The notes beneath the pieces are model-generated. The model was given only the letters and a program-made list of their open reading frames with translations, searched no databases and was not told the origin of the DNA. A stretch of 64,000 nucleotides of DNA from Pseudomonadota bacterium (GTDB lineage Bacteria; Myxococcota_A; UBA796; GCA-2862545): assembly GCA_947505245.1 (NCBI GenBank), contig CANNIZ010000014.1, positions 1 through 64,000 on the forward strand. The letters run 5' to 3'. The position numbers and the translations under genes were made by a program. Positions 44,986 to 52,767 of this stretch are shown here, piece by piece (within the stretch, counting starts at the first letter, position 1; each line of letters opens with the position of its first letter).

Positions 44986-46134
44986 ATGCAGGTCAACGAC
45001 GTGTTCAACAAGGCGCGCGAAGTCCGCCCGACGGCGATCACCGGCAAGGAGACGATGGACGAGCTCGTCGAGTCCGCGTTCCCCGCGTTCGTCGGGCGTC
45101 AGGTGCGCACCGCGTACCACCTGATGAAGCGGTCGGTGACCGACGACAACGCCGTGTTCCTCACGATGTCCGGCGCGATGACGCCCGCCGGCCTGCACCG
45201 GAGCTGCCTCGTCCCGCTCATCCAGCGCGGGCTCGTGGACGTGCTCACCACCACCGGCGCGAACCTCTACCACGACGCCCACCGCGTGATCGGCCACGCG
45301 CTGCGCGAAGTGGCCCCAGACGCCGGCGACACGCTGCTGCGTGAGGCGCGCATCATCCGCATCTACGACATCGGCTTCGACGAGCAGGTGCTGCTCGACA
45401 CCGACGTGTTGTTCGCGCGGATCATCGCGACGGAGCCGTTCCAGAAGGCGATGACGACGGCCGAATTCCACGCCGAGCTCGGCAAGGCGATGTACGCGAT
45501 CGAACAGCAGATCGGCGTCGATCAGCCGTGCCTGCTGTCGGCCGCGTACCAGGCCGGCGTGCCGATCTTCGTCGGAGCGCCGCAGGACGGCTCGATCTTC
45601 CTCAACGTGGTGAAGCTCAAGGCTCTGCACGGCGACGCGTTCAAGTTCTCGCTCGACGTCGCGCGCGACGTGTTCCAGATGGCAGCACTTCAGTGGGGCG
45701 CCCAGCAGGAGCGCGACACCGCGATCTGGATCCTCGGCGGCGGCGTGCCCAAAAACTACACGCTCCAGGGCGAACCCACGCTGTCGCAGATCCTCGGCAT
45801 GGAGGCGCGCGGCTTCGACGTCGACGTGCAGTTCTGCGTCGATCCGGTCGACAACGGCGCGCTCTCGTCGTGCCCGGCGGGCGAAGGCCACACCTGGGGC
45901 AAGGTCACCGCCGAGGCCGTCGCCACCAGCTCCGTGTACGTCCACTGCGACGTCACCGCGGTGCTGCCGTTCCTGGTGCACGGCATGTTCGCAGGCGGCC
46001 TGCAGCGGCCCCACCGTCGCTACCTCGACCGCCTCGCGGACTTCGAGAAGGCGCTGAGTCACGACGTCGAGGGCGTGCGCGAGAAGCTGCTCGCCGAGCT
46101 CGACGCTGACCCGATCAAGCGTTCATCTTCATGA
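44986..46134 (+). CDS. deoxyhypusine synthase-family protein
   Basis: 382 residues from ATG 44986, with CTGGAGG four bases upstream. Family blocks: FLTMSGAMTPAGLHRSCLVP, DVLTTTGANLYHDAHRV, GVDQPCLLSAAYQAGVPIFV and the Lys-bearing WILGGGVPKNYTLQGEP, then SSCPAGEGHTWGKV. Bacteria have no eIF5A, so bacterial members probably transfer the aminobutyl group of spermidine to a small amine (homospermidine-type) and not to a protein; this is inferred. ATGA-linked to the small ORF downstream. Confidence 0.88.
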   Translation: MQVNDVFNKAREVRPTAITGKETMDELVESAFPAFVGRQVRTAYHLMKRSVTDDNAVFLTMSGAMTPAGLHRSCLVPLIQRGLVDVLTTTGANLYHDAHRVIGHALREVAPDAGDTLLREARIIRIYDIGFDEQVLLDTDVLFARIIATEPFQKAMTTAEFHAELGKAMYAIEQQIGVDQPCLLSAAYQAGVPIFVGAPQDGSIFLNVVKLKALHGDAFKFSLDVARDVFQMAALQWGAQQERDTAIWILGGGVPKNYTLQGEPTLSQILGMEARGFDVDVQFCVDPVDNGALSSCPAGEGHTWGKVTAEAVATSSVYVHCDVTAVLPFLVHGMFAGGLQRPHRRYLDRLADFEKALSHDVEGVREKLLAELDADPIKRSSS

Positions 46135-46352
46135 CCGCTCGCCTTTGGCTCGCTGACTACGCCGCGCGATGCGCGGCTGCGCCGGTGGTGCACGGCGCTC
46201 TCGCGGCTGCGCCGCTGCGAGTCGCCGTCGCGCTGCCCGCCTCAGGCCCGCTCGCGCTTCGGGGCGGCGCGCGCGCTCCGCTGATCCGCCACGGGCGGGC
46301 TCCGCGCGCGCTCGCTGCCGCTTCCAACGCGGGCGTTCCGGGGCTTGCATGA
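46131..46352 (+). CDS. possible small coupled ORF in a hairpin-rich spacer
   Basis: A 73-codon frame bridges the 214-nt gap between the deoxyhypusine-synthase-like and ketopantoate-reductase-like genes and overlaps both by ATGA. In this genome ATGA overlap marks real neighbours, which argues for a gene. Against it, the product is Ala/Arg-rich low-complexity and the DNA is full of GC hairpins (for example GCCGCGC-gat-GCGCGGC at 46161-46177). It may instead be a structured intergenic region that happens to be open. Confidence 0.25.
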   Translation: MTARLWLADYAARCAAAPVVHGALAAAPLRVAVALPASGPLALRGGARAPLIRHGRAPRALAAASNAGVPGLA

Positions 46353-47329
46353 AAGCCCTGATCGTCGGAGCCGGCGCCGTCGGGCAGGTGTACGGCCAGG
46401 CGCTACAGCGCGCAGGCGTCGACGTGAGCTTCTACGTGAAGCCAAAACACGTGGACGAAGCGAAGCAGGGCTTCCGGATGTACCCGCTCAACGGGAAGCG
46501 CGAGCCGTTCCGGTTCGAGGGCTTCGGCGTGGTCACCACGCCCGAGGAGGTCCGCGCCCAGAAATGGGACCAGCTCTGGCTCGCGGTCAGCGCCACGGCG
46601 ATCATGGCGGACTGGCTCCCTGCGCTGATCGAAGCGACCGGCGACGCGACCGTGGTCTGCCTGCAGCCGGGCCCCGAGTCGAAGGCGCGTATCGGGCCGC
46701 TCGCGGGGGATCGGCTCGTGTACGGAATCATCGCGATGATCGCGTACCAGGCCCCGCTGCCGGGCGAGGCGCGGTTCACGGAGCCGGGCATCGCGTACTG
46801 GTACCCGCCGGGCGGCTCGCCGTTCTCGGGTCCGGACGCGCGCTGCAAGCCGATCGTCGAAGCCCTGGCGAAAGGCGGCTGTCCGGCCTCTCAGCAGGTG
46901 AGCCTCGACGCGAACGCGTCGTTCGGCGGCGCGCTGCTGCAGGTCCACGTCGCGGCGCTCGACTCGGCGGGCTGGTCGTGGACGGCGGTGAAGCGGGACG
47001 ACACGCTGCCGCTCGCGAAGCGCGCCTGGCGCGAGGCGGCGGTGATCGCGGCGAACCTTCTCGGAACGAAGCCGCCGTGGTGGACGGACCTCGTGGGACC
47101 GTTTGGCGCGAAGCTCGCGATGGTGGCGGCCCCGCTATTGATCCCGATCGACGTGCAGACGTACTTTGGGTACCACTTCACGAAGGTGGGCGATCAGACC
47201 CGCGCGAACCTCGATCACTGGATCGTGACGGGGCAGAAGGCGGGGCTCCCGGTAGGTGCATTGTCGGAGCTGCGGGGTCGGATGCGGCCTGTCGCGGCGT
47301 TTGATCCGAAGATGACCCTGACCTCCTAG
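46349..47329 (+). CDS. ketopantoate reductase (ApbA/PanE)-like oxidoreductase
   Basis: 326 residues from ATG 46349. The NADP Rossmann motif is at the very start (MKALIVGAGAVGQVYGQALQ), with PanE-like spacing to the substrate domain (VVTTPEEVRAQKWDQLWLAV, WLPALIEATGDATVVCLQPG). The C-terminal domain is less clear, and the catalytic Lys of PanE cannot be placed with confidence. It may reduce another 2-keto acid. Convergent with the hydrolase-like lipoprotein (7 bp). Confidence 0.75.
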   Translation: MKALIVGAGAVGQVYGQALQRAGVDVSFYVKPKHVDEAKQGFRMYPLNGKREPFRFEGFGVVTTPEEVRAQKWDQLWLAVSATAIMADWLPALIEATGDATVVCLQPGPESKARIGPLAGDRLVYGIIAMIAYQAPLPGEARFTEPGIAYWYPPGGSPFSGPDARCKPIVEALAKGGCPASQQVSLDANASFGGALLQVHVAALDSAGWSWTAVKRDDTLPLAKRAWREAAVIAANLLGTKPPWWTDLVGPFGAKLAMVAAPLLIPIDVQTYFGYHFTKVGDQTRANLDHWIVTGQKAGLPVGALSELRGRMRPVAAFDPKMTLTS

Positions 47330-47336
47330 CGGAGGC

Positions 47337-48389
47337 TCACTGTGCGACCAGAAACGAAACCGCGTCCGCCGCCAACGTCGCGTCCGACCCGGTGAGCACG
47401 TGCCGCTGCACCGCACCGTCGACGACGAGATCCCCCGAATCGCGCGCCTCGAGCCGCGCGAGGATCGCGTCATGCGCCCCCGACGGGATCTGCGCGTCGA
47501 GCGAGCTGTACAGGTATGCGGTGGGCGGGAGGTTCGTCACGTTCGCGAGGCTCGCCGCGTCCGTCTCCGCCGCACCCGACGGGAAGATGCGGTTCAGGCC
47601 GGTGATCGTCGCCTCGTAAAGGACCGGATCGGCGTAGTACGTGTTCAGGTCGTCCACCGACGAGTCGATCAGGATGGCCGCGGGCTCCGCGCCGTTGTCC
47701 AGCAGCTCGCCGACGCCGCGCCCACCCTCGCCGAGCCCGATCAGGTAGGTGGTGCTCGTGTCGAACGTGACGGGGATCTCCATCCCCTGCTCCGCCGCCG
47801 CGCCCGGTTCGGACGCGATCTGCCACGCGAGCGACGAGAGGAACCGCCCGTTCCGGTAGAAGTGCTCGGTCGCGTAGTCGTTCTCGGCGACGGTCTCCTG
47901 GTTGTGCCACCAGTCGCCCCAACAATTGGCCGGCAGGATCATCGCGATGTTGTTGTTCGCGAGCGTGCCCGCGAGGGCGCCGATGCTCTGCTCGACCGGA
48001 TCGTTGTCGTCGTACATGCCGAGCGTGGCGTACGCCTTACGAACGGCCCAGGTGTGCGTCAGGCGCGCCGTGGACTGGTACGACGGGCCGCCGATCGGAT
48101 CGGAAGCGGGTGGATCGATGATGTAGTCAAACGCGCCCGAGTGGAGGACCACGGCGACAGGCACCGAGCCCGTGGGCGCGGTCGGGTACACTGCGTAGAT
48201 CGAAGCGAACGACGAGTCCGGGCACTCGATCGTGGTCTCGAATTCCTCGACGACCCAGCCGGCGACGGGCATGGCGGTGGGCTCGAACGGGACCGTGCCC
48301 ACCGGCAGGGGCGCGAGATCCGTCCTCCAGCACCCCGGCAGCACGACCATGCCCAGCGCCAGCGCTGCTGCGGTGCAACTCCCACGCAC
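47337..48389 (-). CDS. alpha/beta-hydrolase-like lipoprotein without nucleophile Ser
   Basis: 350 residues from GTG 48389, supported by GGAGG five bases upstream and a TATACT box behind it. The leader ends VVLPGC (lipobox). The fold looks like an alpha/beta hydrolase: early strand VPVAVVLHSGAFDY, then YLIGLGEGGRGVGELL in the nucleophile-elbow position. There GxSxG is GLGEG, so the Ser is Gly. The later Asp (SLDAQIP) and His (VQRHVLTG) positions remain. This suggests a binding or structural protein derived from an esterase. Confidence 0.72.
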   Translation of the reverse strand: MRGSCTAAALALGMVVLPGCWRTDLAPLPVGTVPFEPTAMPVAGWVVEEFETTIECPDSSFASIYAVYPTAPTGSVPVAVVLHSGAFDYIIDPPASDPIGGPSYQSTARLTHTWAVRKAYATLGMYDDNDPVEQSIGALAGTLANNNIAMILPANCWGDWWHNQETVAENDYATEHFYRNGRFLSSLAWQIASEPGAAAEQGMEIPVTFDTSTTYLIGLGEGGRGVGELLDNGAEPAAILIDSSVDDLNTYYADPVLYEATITGLNRIFPSGAAETDAASLANVTNLPPTAYLYSSLDAQIPSGAHDAILARLEARDSGDLVVDGAVQRHVLTGSDATLAADAVSFLVAQ

Positions 48390-48406
48390 GTCCACCTCCG
48401 CGCCGC

Positions 48407-48412
48407 AGTATA
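48407..48412 (-). promoter_or_regulatory. TATACT -10 box for the hydrolase-like lipoprotein
   Basis: Read on the minus strand, TATACT lies 17 bases before GTG 48389, with the GGAGG site between them, so the leader is about 11 nt. No clear -35 element. Confidence 0.45.
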
Positions 48413-48440
48413 CAGCAGCCGCGGGACGCCCCGCCGCGGT

Positions 48441-48446
48441 TACACT
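48441..48446 (+). promoter_or_regulatory. -10-like TACACT box 7 nt before the dehydratase start
   Basis: TACACT ends seven bases before ATG 48454 and no ribosome-binding site is present, so the dehydratase mRNA may be leaderless. Confidence 0.4.
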
Positions 48447-48453
48447 GCATCCC

Positions 48454-48960
48454 ATGCGCTGGCTGTTCCTGGAGCGGATCGACGAGCTCGTGCCGGGCAA
48501 GCACGTACGCGGCACTGCCGTGTTCCCGCCCGAGCTCTTGTTGTTCGAAGACCACTTTCCGCGGTTTCCCGTGGTGCCCGGCGTGCTGCTGCTCGAGGCC
48601 CTCGCTCAGCTCGCTGGCAAGGGCATCGGGTACACCGTGCGCGTGGAGCGCGGGGACTGGCCGTTCCCCGTGTTGTCCATGATGCAGGCCGTCAAATTCC
48701 GGAAGTTCGTCAAGCCCGGTGAGCGCGTCACGCTCGAGGCCGAGTTCGTGCGCCTGCTCGACAACGCGGCGCTCATGAAGGTGAAGGCGCGCACGGACAG
48801 CGTCGTCGCCCAGGCCGAGCAGACGTTCGTGTTCAACGCCGTCCCGCTCGACAACCCCGCCGACCGCGAGTTCGTCGAGCAGAGCGAAGCCGGACACCTC
48901 GCCCGCCTTTGGCCAGCCATGGATCCGGAAGCGTGGAAGACGCCGGGGCGTCGCCTGTGA
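48454..48960 (+). CDS. FabZ-like 3-hydroxyacyl-ACP dehydratase
   Basis: 168 residues from ATG 48454. Hot-dog fold with the catalytic pair of FabZ/FabA in FEDHFPRFPVVPGVLLLEAL (His and Glu both present). It removes water from 3-hydroxyacyl-ACP. Coupled by GTGA to a ketosynthase and then a degenerate ketosynthase, so it belongs to a dedicated type II synthase, not to the general fab operon. Confidence 0.88.
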   Translation: MRWLFLERIDELVPGKHVRGTAVFPPELLLFEDHFPRFPVVPGVLLLEALAQLAGKGIGYTVRVERGDWPFPVLSMMQAVKFRKFVKPGERVTLEAEFVRLLDNAALMKVKARTDSVVAQAEQTFVFNAVPLDNPADREFVEQSEAGHLARLWPAMDPEAWKTPGRRL

Positions 48961-50150
48961 GCGCGATGATCGTCGGCTACGGCGTGGTCACCTCCGTCGG
49001 CGCCGACGCGAACTCCACGTTCGAGGCGTTGATCGCCGGCCGCACCGGCATCGGGCCGATCCGAAGGTTCGACGCGTCCACGTTCCCCGTGCGGTTCGGC
49101 GCCGAGGTCGTGTCCCCGCTCGACGGGCCTGACCTCTACGACGCGCTCACCGACGCCGTGATCACCGAGGCGCTGCGCGGCGTCGACCTGTCGGGGATCC
49201 CGCCCGAGCGGATCGGCGTGTTCATGGGTTGCGAGGCCGTGCGCCCCGACATCCACTTCGTCGCGTCCACGCTCCTCGCCCACGCGCCGATGCCCGATCC
49301 CGACCCGTTCGCGATCGCGCGGTACCACCCGGCGCGCCAGGCGAACCGCGTCGCCCAGCGGGTCGGCGCGCGCGGACCGGTCGCGACGCTGTCGATCGCG
49401 TGTACATCCTCGGCGCAGGCCGTCGGGGACGCGATGATGGCGATCCGCCGCGGCGAGGTCGACGTCGCGATCGCAGGCGGCGTCGATGTCCTCGTGAACG
49501 CGTTCATGGTGCTCGGCTTCTCGCGCCTCGGCGCCCTCTCGCAGCGAAACGACGCCCCCGAGCGCGCGTCGCGCCCGTTCGACCTCGGCCGGGACGGGTT
49601 CGTGCTCGGCGACGGCGCCGGCGCGATGGTGCTCGCGAGCGAGGCGGTCGTGGCGCGCCTCGGGAAGGCCCCGGTCGGCCGCGTCACCGGCTACGCGTCG
49701 ACGTGCAACGCCTGGCGCATCACCGACACGCCGCCCGACGGGCGCGGGACTCGGGTCGCGATGCAGCTGGCGCTCGCCGACGCCGGGCGTTCACCCAGCG
49801 ACATCGCGTACCTGAACGCCCACGGGACGAGCACACCGCAGAACGACGCCGGTGAAGCCGCCGCGATCCGCGCCGCCCTCGGGGAGGCCGTCGAGCGCGT
49901 GCCCGTGTCGAGCACGAAGTCGATGACCGGGCACACGGTCGCCGCGTGCGGCGTGATCGAGGCGATCATCGCGCTGCAGGCCATCACGCATCGCGTGGCC
50001 CCCCCAACGATCAACCTCGAGACGCCCGATCCGGAATGCGCGTTGTTCCACGTCGCCAACGTCGCCGCCCCGATCGGCGCCGGCGTGGGCATGACGAACG
50101 CCGCCGGGTTCGGCGGGTCGAACACCGCGCTCGTGGTGGAGCTGCCGTGA
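48957..50150 (+). CDS. beta-ketoacyl-ACP synthase (FabF/KAS-II type)
   Basis: 397 residues from GTG 48957 (GTGA overlap; ATG 48966 is the alternative). Complete active site: Cys in SIACTSSAQAVGDAMM, first His in NAHGTSTPQNDAGE, Lys and second His in SSTKSMTGHTVAACG, and FGGSNTALVVE at the end. It extends an acyl-ACP by two carbons with malonyl-ACP. With the dehydratase before it and an inactive partner after it, it looks like a polyene- or special-fatty-acid synthase. Confidence 0.92.
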   Translation: MSAMIVGYGVVTSVGADANSTFEALIAGRTGIGPIRRFDASTFPVRFGAEVVSPLDGPDLYDALTDAVITEALRGVDLSGIPPERIGVFMGCEAVRPDIHFVASTLLAHAPMPDPDPFAIARYHPARQANRVAQRVGARGPVATLSIACTSSAQAVGDAMMAIRRGEVDVAIAGGVDVLVNAFMVLGFSRLGALSQRNDAPERASRPFDLGRDGFVLGDGAGAMVLASEAVVARLGKAPVGRVTGYASTCNAWRITDTPPDGRGTRVAMQLALADAGRSPSDIAYLNAHGTSTPQNDAGEAAAIRAALGEAVERVPVSSTKSMTGHTVAACGVIEAIIALQAITHRVAPPTINLETPDPECALFHVANVAAPIGAGVGMTNAAGFGGSNTALVVELP

Positions 50151-51076
50151 TCGAGGTCGCTGTCACCGGGGTCGGAGTCGTCTCGCCGCTCGGCAACGAC
50201 GTCGCCGCGATGCGGGCCGCGATCGCCGCGGGAAAGAGCGGCTACCAGAGGTTCCCCGACGACCTTCGCCGCGTGCTCGACATCCCCGGCTACGCGATGT
50301 GCACGTTCGACTGCACGCCGCACCTCAAGCGCAAGAAGGACAAGAAGCTCCTGCCGCGCGCAGCCGAGATCGCCCTGTGCGCGGCCGCCGACGCGCTCGG
50401 CTCGGACCGCCCCGACGAGATCGGCGGCTTCCTCGGCGTGGGGCGCGAGCCTTCGGACCAGGCGGACACGGGGCCCTCGCTGCTCGCATCATGCACCAAG
50501 GGGCACCTCGACCTCGAGAAGCTCGGCACGGTCGGGGTCGCGTTGTACCCGCCGCTCGCGCCGCTGCGGACGCTGCCGAACCTGATCCTCGCTCACGTCG
50601 CGATCCACCTCGACCTCACGGGCGAATGCGGCACGCGCGCCGGGGAAGAAGCCGCTGGAATCGCCGCGCTCGTCGAGGGCTGGCTCGCCGTCGCGGAGGG
50701 TCGTTCCGACGTGGTCCTCGCCGGCGGCGCGGACTGCCGGATCGATCTCGGCTCGGCGCGCGATCTCGTGCGCCAGGGCCTTTGCGGTCCCACCCGCGGC
50801 CCAGGTGAAGGCGCTGCGGTATTCCGGCTCGAGCCGCTCGAGCGGGCCCGGGCGCGCGGCGCGACGGTGTTCGCGGTGATCACCGGGGGCGGCGTCGCGA
50901 GCGGCGGGCCGATCGCCGGCGCGATCCGACCCCAGGACTTCGAGCCCGCCCTCGGCGCGTGCGGGTCGGCCGCCGGGCCGCTCGCTGTCGCGGCGTCGCT
51001 CACCAGAACCTGCACCGTGGAAGCTCTCGAAGACAGCGGCGCACGCGCATGGATCGCGTTCAGCGTTCCAGGCTGA
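50147..51076 (+). CDS. degenerate ketosynthase-fold protein (chain-length-factor-like)
   Basis: 309 residues from GTG 50147 (GTGA overlap). The start VAVTGVGVVSPLGNDVAAM is thiolase/KAS-like, but the region that should hold the nucleophile (around ECGTRAGEEAAGIAALVEG) has a Glu where the Cys of KAS enzymes aligns by spacing. The NAHGT His block is missing and the last block reads GACGSAAGP, not xGHxxGAAG. It is ~90 residues shorter than its neighbour. Such dead partners act as chain-length factors with an active ketosynthase; here that is inferred from adjacency. Confidence 0.75.
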   Translation: MIEVAVTGVGVVSPLGNDVAAMRAAIAAGKSGYQRFPDDLRRVLDIPGYAMCTFDCTPHLKRKKDKKLLPRAAEIALCAAADALGSDRPDEIGGFLGVGREPSDQADTGPSLLASCTKGHLDLEKLGTVGVALYPPLAPLRTLPNLILAHVAIHLDLTGECGTRAGEEAAGIAALVEGWLAVAEGRSDVVLAGGADCRIDLGSARDLVRQGLCGPTRGPGEGAAVFRLEPLERARARGATVFAVITGGGVASGGPIAGAIRPQDFEPALGACGSAAGPLAVAASLTRTCTVEALEDSGARAWIAFSVPG

Positions 51077-51079
51077 CCC

Positions 51080-51742
51080 TCACGGCGTGAGCACGGCCCC
51101 GGGCAACACCGGCGCAGGTGCGCAGCCACACGAGGCGTCCGCCGCCACACACGCGAGCCCGTCGACCACGACGACGCGCCCGTCGGCGGGGACGGCGCCG
51201 GGGCACACGTAGCCGCCGCCGAAGCCCAGCACCGCGACCGCCTTCGGGTCGGTGACCGCGACGGCCCCTTTCCACGCGAGCCCGTCGACGCGCGCCAACC
51301 CGAGCTCACAGCCGCGCGCCGTCGGTTCGACGAACCGCGTCTGCCACGCGCTCAGCTCGAGGTACACCGCGACGTCGTGCTCGACCTCGGCCTCGGCGCG
51401 CGCGAACGCGCTCCGGTCGGACTCGTCGAGCAGCGGCGCGAGCGTGGCCGCTGCGTGCAGGTACGCGAGGCGATCGGACGCTACGCGCGCGTCCTGTACG
51501 GCGTCCCGGTACGCCGCCCCGAACACCCGCGAACGCGCAACGAGGCTTCCGAGCACGGGATCGACGCAGGGATCGGGCTTCGCTCCGGTCGCGAGCAGCT
51601 CCCCCCAGGTCGCATGCAGGCGACCGATCGCGCCCGCGATCGCCGACGCCCGCGCGAGTCGCTCGTCGAGCTGATCGGTCGCGCTCGCGAGCTCGACCGG
51701 GCCCGGCGCGATCAGCGCCATCGGAGGGATCGGAGCCGGCAT
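51080..51742 (-). CDS. hypothetical protein with Cys-containing C-terminus
   Basis: 220 residues from ATG 51742, no ribosome-binding site. The first ~140 residues are helical and Ala/Asp-rich. The last 80 hold GFGGGYVCPG and CVAADASCGCAP, suggesting disulphides or metal binding. No signal peptide is evident. Its stop lies three bases after the convergent ketosynthase-like gene. Function unknown. Confidence 0.6.
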   Translation of the reverse strand: MPAPIPPMALIAPGPVELASATDQLDERLARASAIAGAIGRLHATWGELLATGAKPDPCVDPVLGSLVARSRVFGAAYRDAVQDARVASDRLAYLHAAATLAPLLDESDRSAFARAEAEVEHDVAVYLELSAWQTRFVEPTARGCELGLARVDGLAWKGAVAVTDPKAVAVLGFGGGYVCPGAVPADGRVVVVDGLACVAADASCGCAPAPVLPGAVLTP

Positions 51743-51776
51743 TTACGTCGACTAACCCGCTCGCGCGCGCGCGCTG

Positions 51777-51782
51777 TATAGT
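51777..51782 (+). promoter_or_regulatory. -10-like TATAGT box 6 nt before galT
   Basis: TATAGT is a near-consensus -10 sequence ending six bases before GTG 51789. No ribosome-binding site fits in the gap, so the galT mRNA is predicted to be leaderless. A (GC)n run lies just upstream. Confidence 0.5.
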
Positions 51783-51788
51783 GCGGCC

Positions 51789-52760
51789 GTGCGAGAGCTA
51801 CGCGCATGCCCGGTATCAGGCGACTCCGTCGTGATCAGCACCGATCGCGTCGCTCGTCCGCGCCACCTCGAGCCCGGCCGGGTGCTCGACGCCGACACCT
51901 CGCGCTGCCCGTTCTGCCCTGGGAACGAGTCCCACACGCCCCCCTCGCTGCTCACGGTCAATGGGCCTGACGGCTGGCGTGTGCGCGCGTTTCCAAATCG
52001 CTTCCCCGCCGTCGGGATCGAAGGTGAGCTCGACGCGCGCGCGCGCGGCCCGTACGACGTCGTCGGCGGCGTCGGCGCGCACGAGGTGATCGTCGAGACG
52101 CGCGATCACGTTCGGCCCCCGTGGCACGACCCTCGCCAGCAGGCGCTCGCCCTGCTCGCGGCCCGCGACCGCATGCGCGATCTCGCGCGGGACTCGCGGT
52201 TCCAGGCGATCCTCTGGTTCCGCAACCACGGCCCCGAGGCGGGCGCGTCCCTTGGGCACCCGCACGCCCAGGTCGTCGCGCTGCCGATCGTGCCGCCGCG
52301 GCTGGCGCACATCACCAAGCGCTTTCGCAGGCACCACCAGGCACACGGCCGCGAGTTAATGAAGGACGTCCTCGACTTTGAACGCGCGGATCGGCGTCGC
52401 GTCCTGTTCGACGACGTGCAGACCACCACGTTCCTCGCGTACGCGCCGCGCTTCGCGTTCGAGACGTGGATCGTACCCAACGCGCCGGCGGCGTCGTTTC
52501 TCGAGGCGACCGACGCGATGATCGACGAGGTCGCGACGGCGATGTGCCGCGTGATCGTCGCGTTTGACCGCGTGCTCGCTGAGCCGCCCCACAACGCGCT
52601 GATCGTCACCGCCCCGGCGGGATCGGGCCCCGGCTTCCGCTGGCACATCACGCTGATGCCGCGCATGGCGGCGTTCGCCGGCTTCGAGCTGCTCTCCGGC
52701 GCCTCGTTGACCGGCACGGCGCCCGAGGAAGCCGCCCGCCTGATGCGCACCAAGCTGTAG
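51789..52760 (+). CDS. galT: galactose-1-phosphate uridylyltransferase-family protein
   Basis: 323 residues from GTG 51789. Zinc site CPFCPGNE near 40; HIT-type nucleotidyl loop ASLGHPHAQVVALP with the catalytic His; second zinc-region segment FETWIVPN. Converts UDP-glucose and galactose-1-P in the Leloir pathway; some homologues are UTP- or ADP-sugar phosphorylases. There is no galK or galE in the window. Convergent with the GMC gene (7 bp). Confidence 0.88.
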   Translation: MRELRACPVSGDSVVISTDRVARPRHLEPGRVLDADTSRCPFCPGNESHTPPSLLTVNGPDGWRVRAFPNRFPAVGIEGELDARARGPYDVVGGVGAHEVIVETRDHVRPPWHDPRQQALALLAARDRMRDLARDSRFQAILWFRNHGPEAGASLGHPHAQVVALPIVPPRLAHITKRFRRHHQAHGRELMKDVLDFERADRRRVLFDDVQTTTFLAYAPRFAFETWIVPNAPAASFLEATDAMIDEVATAMCRVIVAFDRVLAEPPHNALIVTAPAGSGPGFRWHITLMPRMAAFAGFELLSGASLTGTAPEEAARLMRTKL

Positions 52761-52767
52761 GCGAGCC

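Noticed and set aside
44986..46134. Archaeal gene transfer as the origin of the deoxyhypusine-synthase-like gene
   Set aside because: Base composition and codon use look like those of the neighbours, and bacterial members of the family are widespread.
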